Shown: positions 1-5,819 of the stretch, one piece after another
Layout of the letters: each line of letters starts with the position of its first letter
How positions within the stretch are numbered: position 1 is the stretch's first letter
Assembly: GCA_049293335.1 (NCBI GenBank)
Contig: JBATSO010000035.1
Location: 1-15,904, forward strand
Origin: JAGXIT01 sp049293335
Lineage (GTDB): Bacteria; Patescibacteriota; Saccharimonadia; Saccharimonadales; UBA4665
Direction of reading: 5' to 3'
DNA: 15,904 bases
Made by a program: the position numbers and the translations under genes
The notes under the pieces: generated by a model
Databases searched by the model: none
What the model was told of the DNA's origin: nothing
The model's input: only the letters and a program-made list of their open reading frames with translations

Positions 1-18
1 GTAACCCCTCACTACCCC
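1..18 (+). repeat. Left terminal inverted repeat of the IS66 element
   Basis: GTAACCCCTCACTACCCC is the exact reverse complement of 1550-1567. Identity stops right after the CCCC. The transposase stop codon (complement of CTA at 12-14) lies inside this repeat, so the gene's 3' end and the transposon end share sequence. Confidence 0.95.
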
Positions 19-1493
19 AACGCAGCTAGTGATGCGAAATAGCTCGTGGGGTTTGTGCGCCACGTAGTGGTGCACAAAGATAGTACTGTCGCGAGTGCCT
101 GAGCGCCTTTCTCTGTCTTGCTCCCGAAGGAGCGTTTTCGCTTTAGGACAAGTTGTCTCAGGTCACGTTCGGCTCGGTTGTTGTCGCAGGGTGTGTTGTA
201 GGTCAGACAGGCAAACAGTTTGGCTTGGCCAGCTCTGGTGAGTTGGGCTTTGAGCTTGGTTAGCTTCATTGGTTCATTCGGTGTGGTTGGTAACAGTGTC
301 TGTAGCCGTTGCCACAGTGCATCACTTTGTTGCTTTCGTCCGTTAAGGTCGTACGGCTTTTCAAGGTATGCCCTCAGGTCTTGGTAGACGGCCGCAAACT
401 GTTCGTACCACCAGGCGACAGCTGGTTGTTGGTCTTCGGGTAGGTTGTCATTGTAACGGAGATCTCGGATACAGCGATACAGATGCGCCCAGCATAGCTG
501 TTGCCGGCCTGGCAGGGTGGCGCTGCGGTACGCGCCGTAGTCGTCAGAGATACGGACACCAGCAAAGGGCTGGTCGCTATCCTGACCGAATAAGGTTTTG
601 GCATGGACAACTCCTCGACTATTCTCTAGGGCAAAGCAGACCTTTGGGCTAGCGGTATCGCTCAGGTTCCAGGCGTAGCCGTAGCCTTCGAGAGATTGAA
701 TCGGCCACGGTGTTTCATCGGCGTGGACGGCGGGGGCTGCACGGATGTCAGCCCTCAGTCGGTGGTAGGCTGGGAGCCACGTCTGGTGCTGTTTGGCGAG
801 AGTATTGGCTATCTCACCCTCACTGACGTGAAGACCGTACAGGCTCAGGAGTAGGCTGGCTACTTGAGTGTAGCTCATACCCATAACACTCACCAGGTGG
901 CAGATGAGGAGACGGATATTGGAGCCAAGGGTGACTGTTTGGCCGCCGAGATCTTTGTTGTTGCCTGTTGTGGACTTGCCACACACGCGGCAGATACCTC
1001 GCTGGATGACGAACTTGGTGACCAAGCATGGTATGTAACTTGGCGTAAGCTCGGGAAGCGGAATGTCTTCTTGGTAGCGGTCATGGGTGGCAACACGCTT
1101 GAACGCACCGCCGCATTGACACTGGTCAGGGAGTGGTACGGCTACCTCAGTAGTGACTGCAGCCGCTGGTGGTATGGGGCGGCGATAGGAATCTTTTGTC
1201 CGTGGGGGCTGCGGTGGCGTTTGGTTACCGAACGTGGGATCACCCCGTGAGGGCGGTGTACCAGTTGGTGGTCGCTTCCTCTTCCCGAATACCATGGTCT
1301 GGAGTTCAGCCATTTGTATTTGCAACGTGGCAATGGTAGCTTGCTGTGCGACTACCGTTGCTTCAAGCTCTGCAATCCGGACATCCTTAGCCTGCTCGCG
1401 CCGACGAGAAGCAGCATGGAGCTTTCGGAGGTTCCGAAGTTCAACCATGCGTGCTGCAACTTCTGCGTCAGTGAGTTTCTTACCGTATGGCAT
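12..1493 (-). CDS. tnpC: IS66-family transposase (TnpC/DDE type)
   Basis: This 493-aa protein catalyses DNA cleavage and strand transfer at the element's ends. Visible parts in order are: a predicted coiled coil rich in A, E, Q and L (about 35-67); a basic, proline-rich linker (71-110); a zinc-binding segment with Cys pairs C125/C127 and C168/C171; and the IS66 catalytic core. Likely acidic residues are D259 in HADET, D317 in SDDYG and E442 in NNRAERDLR, followed by the C-terminal motif KRKRSFGSKTEKG (451-463). The length is normal for the family and no frameshift is seen. The ATG at 1491-1493 has no Shine-Dalgarno sequence, and a perfect 16-bp palindrome lies 18 nt upstream. The gene is probably functional. 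Confidence 0.95.
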   Translation of the reverse strand: MPYGKKLTDAEVAARMVELRNLRKLHAASRRREQAKDVRIAELEATVVAQQATIATLQIQMAELQTMVFGKRKRPPTGTPPSRGDPTFGNQTPPQPPRTKDSYRRPIPPAAAVTTEVAVPLPDQCQCGGAFKRVATHDRYQEDIPLPELTPSYIPCLVTKFVIQRGICRVCGKSTTGNNKDLGGQTVTLGSNIRLLICHLVSVMGMSYTQVASLLLSLYGLHVSEGEIANTLAKQHQTWLPAYHRLRADIRAAPAVHADETPWPIQSLEGYGYAWNLSDTASPKVCFALENSRGVVHAKTLFGQDSDQPFAGVRISDDYGAYRSATLPGRQQLCWAHLYRCIRDLRYNDNLPEDQQPAVAWWYEQFAAVYQDLRAYLEKPYDLNGRKQQSDALWQRLQTLLPTTPNEPMKLTKLKAQLTRAGQAKLFACLTYNTPCDNNRAERDLRQLVLKRKRSFGSKTEKGAQALATVLSLCTTTWRTNPTSYFASLAALG

Positions 1494-1511
1494 ACGTATT
1501 TGTTTTTCGTC

Positions 1512-1527
1512 CTAAGCTATAGCTTAG
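1512..1527. promoter_or_regulatory. 16-bp perfect palindrome upstream of the transposase gene
   Basis: CTAAGCTATAGCTTAG is its own reverse complement and sits inside the element, between the right inverted repeat and the transposase start. It also contains a TATAGC hexamer on the minus strand that could act as a weak -10. It could be an operator, part of the transposase promoter, or (having no loop) a cruciform or RNA-dimer site. The palindrome is directly visible; its function is inference. Confidence 0.5.
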
Positions 1528-1549
1528 ACCGAACGGGTTCATGAGGCAA

Positions 1550-1567
1550 GGGGTAGTGAGGGGTTAC
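1550..1567 (-). repeat. Right terminal inverted repeat of the IS66 element
   Basis: GGGGTAGTGAGGGGTTAC matches the reverse complement of bases 1-18 at all 18 positions. It lies upstream of the transposase start codon and fixes the right boundary of the element at 1567. Confidence 0.95.
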
Positions 1568-1714
1568 TATTGTTCTAAGTATAGTTCGCGGTGGTGGGCT
1601 TGGGTTAGAATGGGTTGTTTTCATTTTGCGGCCTCTTGGTTGGTGAGGATGGGCTTTCATAACCCTCTTAGTGTAGTCTACTTTTCTGAGAATACGATAT
1701 AGGTGGCTATCTGG

Positions 1715-1720
1715 TACAAT
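1715..1720 (+). promoter_or_regulatory. Extended -10 promoter element of the kinase-like gene, leaderless spacing
   Basis: TACAAT is preceded by TGG, giving an extended TGN -10. It ends 6 nt before the ATG at 1727, so transcription would start at or next to the start codon. No ribosome binding site lies between. The preceding 159-bp gap after the IS (1568-1726) is G/T-rich and shows no other gene. Confidence 0.6.
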
Positions 1721-1726
1721 CTTGGT

Positions 1727-2290
1727 ATGAAATTAATAGGCTTAGCGGGAACGAATGGCAGCGGCAAAGACACGGTGGGGAAGATGCTTGCCGACAAACA
1801 CGGGTTTTTAAATGTTTCGGTCTCTGATCTTTTGCGGGACGAGTGCCGCAAACGAGGCTTAGCAGTAGAGCGTGACAATTTGCGTATGATAAGTGCTGAA
1901 TGGCGCCGCGAAGGCGAGTTGGGAGTGCTTGTCGACAAGGCCGTGGAGCTTTTTTCGAAACAAGCGGCGGAGTACAATGGCCTGGCCGTGGGAAGTCTGC
2001 GTAACCCTGGAGAGTGCACGCGCGTAACCGAGCTTGGTGGGGTAAATGTATGGGTCGACGCCGACCCACGCATACGGTACGAACGAATCCAGTCGGCCAA
2101 CCGTGGTCGTGGCGCAGAAGATGCAAAGACCTACGATCAGTTCTTGGCAGAAGAAGCAGCCGAAATGCGTTCGAGCGGTGATGCCGCTACGCTTAACATG
2201 TCTGCTGTTAAAAAACTTTGTACTGTAACCATTATGAACGAAGCCGAAAAAGACGCGCTTGAAGCGCAGGTTGACAGCCTGGCCGAATAA
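1727..2290 (+). CDS. P-loop nucleotide kinase-like protein (dephospho-CoA kinase / UPF0200-like)
   Basis: This 187-aa soluble protein has a Walker A P-loop at residues 8-15 (GTNGSGKD), right after an N-terminal beta strand, as in nucleotide kinases. Asp34 (SVSDLL) and the segment VGSLRNPGE (88-96) sit where such kinases contact the phosphoryl acceptor. WVDADPRIRYERI (109-121) resembles the strand and helix before a lid with arginines R126 and R128. The general pattern recalls archaeal dephospho-CoA-kinase-like (UPF0200) and dNMP kinases; the substrate cannot be told from sequence. An in-frame GTG at 1703 would add eight residues, but it would place the -10 element inside the gene, so the ATG at 1727 is preferred. 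The gene is convergent with the ATPase gene, 24 nt away. Confidence 0.75.
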   Translation: MKLIGLAGTNGSGKDTVGKMLADKHGFLNVSVSDLLRDECRKRGLAVERDNLRMISAEWRREGELGVLVDKAVELFSKQAAEYNGLAVGSLRNPGECTRVTELGGVNVWVDADPRIRYERIQSANRGRGAEDAKTYDQFLAEEAAEMRSSGDAATLNMSAVKKLCTVTIMNEAEKDALEAQVDSLAE

Positions 2291-2314
2291 TCGCGAGTGG
2301 ATAAGTTTGACTAG

Positions 2315-5137
2315 CTAAAACCCCGTTACGTGACCATGAATTGTATTGGGGCTATGTTTTGCGAAAAGATTTTTTCGGGTATAACGGCCACCGCGAATTT
2401 GAAATTCGCGTATTGCTACAAAAACCGCGACAGCGGCAAATGCATACAGCCAGTCAAATACATCCAGCGGGGCGCTGGCAAAATACTGGTTGAGCGGGCT
2501 GTATAAAATGAGTCCCACGCAAGACAGCGAAGCGCCGTACGCCAGCCAGAGCGTTCGATTGTGTAGTTGGTACCGCGTAAACAGGCCACGTTCGCTGCGG
2601 CGCTGCAAAATGTTTACGAGCTGACATAGCACGATAGTCAGGTAGGTTAGGGTTGTCGCTTGCATATGAATGTAGCTATGGGGTTCAATATGTGCCGCCC
2701 CAATGCCTCGCCGCCAATAGAACAAAATGTAATTGGCGAATGCCAGGCTGCCAATAAGAGCGCCACACCACAGCAGATTGCGTATGGCGGCGCCGTTTAA
2801 AATATGGCTCTGAAGGTTTCGTGGCTTTTCTTTCATAAGGTTTCCTTCGGCTTTATCACGCCCAAGCGCGGCAATGGGGAAAAGTTCGGCAATAAGGTCG
2901 ATGGCCAGAATTTGCATAATAGAAATAGCAAGCGGTATGCCAAGCGCGGTCATGGCAGCCAGGCTTATGAGGTTGACGGCCAGTTCTGCCATATTGCTTG
3001 TAAAACAGCTTAGGGTGCCTTTTTGAATGTTTTTGAAAATGGTTCTGCCTTGTTGAACGGCTCCAACCAGCGTGTGAAAACTATCGTCGAGCAGTATGAT
3101 TTCGGCAGATTGCTTGGCGACATCTGTGCCTGTAACACCCATGGCTACACCTATATCGGCTCGTTTAAGGGCGGGGGCGTCATTTATACCATCACCCGTG
3201 ACTGCTACCACCATGCCACTTTTTTGGGTCAATTCGACAATACGTAGTTTGTCTTCGGGTGCCACACGAGAAAAAATGGTGCCACCTCGCCGTACCAGAG
3301 CTAAGATTTGCGTATCGCTAAGCGCTTGTAATTCTTCGCCCGAAACTACTGTTAAATGCTCTGGTTTATCTGCCAATTTGGCTCGAACAGCAATGGCGCG
3401 AGCGGTGGTGGCAAAATCGCCCGTAACAATCGAAACGCTCATGCGTGCCTGACGAGCGGCTACCATTGCTGCTGGCACTTCTTCACGCAGCGGGTCGACC
3501 ATGCTAACGATGCCAAGAAACACCAGCTCTGTTTCGGCTTCTTCCAAATGCTTTTTTGTGGGGTCAAAGCCACTCGGCAAAATACGGTAGGCAAGGGCCA
3601 GGTTACGCTGTGCAGTGGCGGCGTGGCGTTCATTGTAGTCGAGCAGAGCGGCACGGTCTGTGGCAGTCAGTTTTCGTACCTTTCCATGGTCCCATAGGCT
3701 AATCGACTGGGCAAGAACGCTTTCGGGTGCACCTTTTACAAACAAATACTGTTTATCGTTATAGGTGCGAACGCTACTCATTCTTTTGCGGGCCGAATCA
3801 AAAGCGTATTCTTTTTGTTCGGGATACATTTTGTTTAGGTCGTTTGGTTCCAGCCCCGCTTTTCGCGCAAAAGTTATAAGCGCACCTTCTGTAGGGTCGC
3901 CCACCACGTGCCACGTAGCATGCTCGGTATCGGGCGGGTTTACCAGAGCGTTACTGGCGAGTGCGGCTGTTTCGAAAACAAGTCGAAGCTCCTTTAGTTT
4001 GTGGCCTGGTAACTCCTGTTTATTTTTATTGGCAACTACGCCGTTAGTTTCGTAGCCCGTTCCCGTAATAACATATTCGGTTTCACCAACCAGAAGCTGT
4101 TCTACGGTCATTTGGTTTTTCGTAAGTGTGCCTGTTTTATCGGTTAAGATAACATTTGTGGCTCCAAGCGTTTCAACCGAACTAAGTTTTTTTACCAAAG
4201 CACGAGCACGTGCTAGTTTGCTGGCGGCCTGAGCAAGCGCGGTATTGATCTCGGCAGGTAGACCTTGCGGAATAATAGAGCTAGCGATGCCGATAGCAAA
4301 CAAAAAGGCATCTTTTAGAACCAGGCCACTGCTTATGGCGATAGGCAGTAGTACAACACAAAGTACCATAGTGCCTTGGGTAACGCGGGTAGCGATGTTA
4401 TTCATTTCTTTTTGCAAAGGGCTGAGTGTTGCGGTAGTTTGCTGGCTAAGGCTGGCTATGCGCCCAAGTTCTGTCTGCATGCCTGTCGCTACAACCACAC
4501 CATACGCGTCGCCCGTAGCTACTGTGGTGCCCATAAACACAATATTTTGCCTACTCGAAAGTGGTACAACACTCGAAATTGCGTGTTTAAATTTGCGGGT
4601 TGGATTACTTTCGCCCGTTAGCGCGAAGTCGTTGGTGCTTAGTTCTTCCTCTTTAAGAACGCGTAGGTCGGCAGGGACGTTATCGCCTGCCTCTATGCGC
4701 ACAATGTCGCCAAGAACAAGTTCTGCCGAGGCTATTTCGACTGCTTTGCCATTGCGGAGCACACGGGCTTTTGCCACAACAAGCTTTTCGAGCGATTCTA
4801 TAAGCTTTTCGGCTTTAAATTCTTGCAAAAAACCAATGGCGGTGTTGAAAAACACTAGCGCCAGCAGTACGTAAGAAGTACGGCGATCGCCCAAATAAAA
4901 AGACACCGCCGAACTTGCCAGCAGCAGTGCAATCATAAGGTCACGGAACTGTCGAAGATACGTTATGAGCCACGACTCTCGTTTAGCTATTTTAAGCGTA
5001 TTTGTGCCTAGTTGTGCCAGGCGTTTGGCTGCCTCGGAACTGCTTAGGCCTTCGGCCTGCGTACGAAGCTGCTTAAGCACTTCGTCGGGACTAAACCGAT
5101 ATGCTGCTAATTCTTTTGGCCCACCCACTTTTTGCAT
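2315..5137 (-). CDS. P2-type cation-transporting P-type ATPase
   Basis: This 940-aa membrane pump couples ATP hydrolysis to cation transport through an aspartyl-phosphate intermediate. It has an N-terminal cation-ATPase domain (about 10-75), the actuator motif TGES (174-177), the phosphorylation motif DKTGTLT (333-339; D333), nucleotide-binding KGAPE (468-472), DPLR (548-551), VTGD (571-574) and the hinge GDGINDAP (648-655). Membrane segments lie near 64-83, 87-105, 255-275, 277-295, 710-730 and 737-757, with a C-terminal four-helix domain (about 785-912). The usual PEGLP of M4 reads PQGLP (Q291). M5 keeps N715 and E718. M6 reads D747-L-I-A-E751, where SERCA has N796...D800. The ion is therefore uncertain: Ca2+, Na+/K+-like or other. 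Length is normal and the gene looks intact. Confidence 0.93.
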   Translation of the reverse strand: MQKVGGPKELAAYRFSPDEVLKQLRTQAEGLSSSEAAKRLAQLGTNTLKIAKRESWLITYLRQFRDLMIALLLASSAVSFYLGDRRTSYVLLALVFFNTAIGFLQEFKAEKLIESLEKLVVAKARVLRNGKAVEIASAELVLGDIVRIEAGDNVPADLRVLKEEELSTNDFALTGESNPTRKFKHAISSVVPLSSRQNIVFMGTTVATGDAYGVVVATGMQTELGRIASLSQQTTATLSPLQKEMNNIATRVTQGTMVLCVVLLPIAISSGLVLKDAFLFAIGIASSIIPQGLPAEINTALAQAASKLARARALVKKLSSVETLGATNVILTDKTGTLTKNQMTVEQLLVGETEYVITGTGYETNGVVANKNKQELPGHKLKELRLVFETAALASNALVNPPDTEHATWHVVGDPTEGALITFARKAGLEPNDLNKMYPEQKEYAFDSARKRMSSVRTYNDKQYLFVKGAPESVLAQSISLWDHGKVRKLTATDRAALLDYNERHAATAQRNLALAYRILPSGFDPTKKHLEEAETELVFLGIVSMVDPLREEVPAAMVAARQARMSVSIVTGDFATTARAIAVRAKLADKPEHLTVVSGEELQALSDTQILALVRRGGTIFSRVAPEDKLRIVELTQKSGMVVAVTGDGINDAPALKRADIGVAMGVTGTDVAKQSAEIILLDDSFHTLVGAVQQGRTIFKNIQKGTLSCFTSNMAELAVNLISLAAMTALGIPLAISIMQILAIDLIAELFPIAALGRDKAEGNLMKEKPRNLQSHILNGAAIRNLLWCGALIGSLAFANYILFYWRRGIGAAHIEPHSYIHMQATTLTYLTIVLCQLVNILQRRSERGLFTRYQLHNRTLWLAYGASLSCVGLILYSPLNQYFASAPLDVFDWLYAFAAVAVFVAIREFQIRGGRYTRKNLFAKHSPNTIHGHVTGF

Positions 5138-5144
5138 ATGTACT

Positions 5145-5150
5145 AGTATA
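5145..5150 (-). promoter_or_regulatory. -10 element of the ATPase gene, leaderless spacing
   Basis: On the minus strand TATACT ends 7 nt before the ATG (complement of CAT at 5135-5137). No Shine-Dalgarno sequence fits between them, and no good -35 is seen. The arrangement matches the promoter of polA. Confidence 0.6.
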
Positions 5151-5207
5151 AGCCTTTTGTAGTAAAAAATTACAGCAGAGGGTCTAGTATTTTAATATAC
5201 ATAGGTG

Positions 5208-5213
5208 TATAAT
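5208..5213 (+). promoter_or_regulatory. Possible -10 element for the 169-aa gene
   Basis: A consensus TATAAT lies in a very AT-rich stretch (5186-5255) between the divergent ATPase and 169-aa genes. It would give a 5' UTR of about 45 nt carrying an SD. No convincing -35 is seen 16-18 nt upstream. TATACA/TGTATA half-sites (5195-5200 and 5206-5211) flank it and could form a small dyad. Confidence 0.35.
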
Positions 5214-5263
5214 ATTTACGGTATATTACAAATATCGAACTAATTACAAAAAAAGGAGATTTT

Positions 5264-5773
5264 ATGAGTGAGCTAGGTGAACGTAAGAGTCAGCTAGGTG
5301 GATGTGAAGGTTGTACATGGAGGGATGTTCCGGGCAATAGACCACTGCCTGGAATGCCGCGAATGAAAGCTGGTCTTCTCGGCGATACGGCCGTACTTCA
5401 CTCCGTCGGCACGGCTCGTTCCTCACTTCTAGTTTCTCCACCAGCGTCAGGGACAATTTGTATAAATGGAGAGCGACGAGCAGTTAAACCCTCAGATAAT
5501 GCCAAGTTTGGCCCTGAGATTGCCGCCAAGTCTCTCACCGATGGCAAGCAGGATGCTTCTAAGCCAGGAGTTCGCGTAGGTGCTGATGCTCGTGCAAACC
5601 TGCACGTTGGACCTTTTGATTGGCCCAACGGAAGTTCTGTAGACACAGACTTGCCACAGCAGTCTATGGGGGCTGGCCCTTCTGAGGCCGTGGGCATAGA
5701 TCGCTCTAGGGGTGCTACAACAGTTGCGGCATGTCTTCTCTATAACCGTTACGGAGCACAACGCCCCGAATAA
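5264..5773 (+). CDS. Uncharacterised 169-aa protein with a strong ribosome binding site
   Basis: I do not recognise this protein. GGAG at 5255-5258, within a run of A residues and 5 nt before the ATG, is one of the best SD sites in the window and supports both the gene and its start. The product is soluble-looking, rich in Gly, Pro, Ser and Ala, with no signal peptide, membrane segment or known motif. An N-terminal CxxC (C14, C17) lies in GCEGCTW. Other cysteines are C67 and C156. The rest looks low in predicted regular structure. It lies between the divergent ATPase gene and polA, and 46 nt separate its stop from the polA start, with a separate polA promoter between. It may be a lineage-specific protein, so function is unknown. 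Confidence 0.6.
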   Translation: MSELGERKSQLGGCEGCTWRDVPGNRPLPGMPRMKAGLLGDTAVLHSVGTARSSLLVSPPASGTICINGERRAVKPSDNAKFGPEIAAKSLTDGKQDASKPGVRVGADARANLHVGPFDWPNGSSVDTDLPQQSMGAGPSEAVGIDRSRGATTVAACLLYNRYGAQRPE

Positions 5774-5806
5774 CATCTTACTGCACTTTCTTTGCGCTAA
5801 ATAGCG

Positions 5807-5812
5807 TATACT
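5807..5812 (+). promoter_or_regulatory. -10 element of polA, leaderless spacing
   Basis: TATACT ends 7 nt before the polA ATG at 5820, with no SD between. The hexamer and spacing are the same as at the ATPase gene. Confidence 0.6.
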
Positions 5813-5819
5813 AACAGAT

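Larger units (their letters stand above)
1..1567. mobile_element. Complete IS66-family insertion sequence, single-ORF (ISBst12-like) type
   Basis: The element is bounded by perfect 18-bp terminal inverted repeats (1-18 and 1550-1567) whose outer ends read GTAA, the tip typical of the IS66 family. It contains one gene, a full-length TnpC-type transposase on the minus strand. The accessory tnpA and tnpB genes of classical IS66 elements are absent, which fits the ISBst12-like subgroup. IS66 elements usually make an 8-bp target duplication; the right flank begins TATTGTTC (1568-1575), but the left flank lies outside the window, so the duplication cannot be tested. Everything needed for mobility appears intact. 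Confidence 0.93.

Noticed and set aside
1568..1590. Partial second copy of the palindrome (CTAAGTATAG at 1574) as an IS remnant
   Set aside because: Only about ten bases resemble CTAAGCTATAG, which is within chance for an AT-rich flank.
1703..1726. Upstream GTG start adding MAIWYNLG to the kinase-like gene
   Set aside because: The added codons overlap the TACAAT promoter element, and the P-loop protein naturally begins at MKLIGLAG, so the ATG at 1727 is preferred.
4245..4874. 209-aa plus-strand open frame
   Set aside because: It is antisense to the ATPase gene, is rich in Ser and Arg as expected of a shadow frame, and has no SD or known motif.
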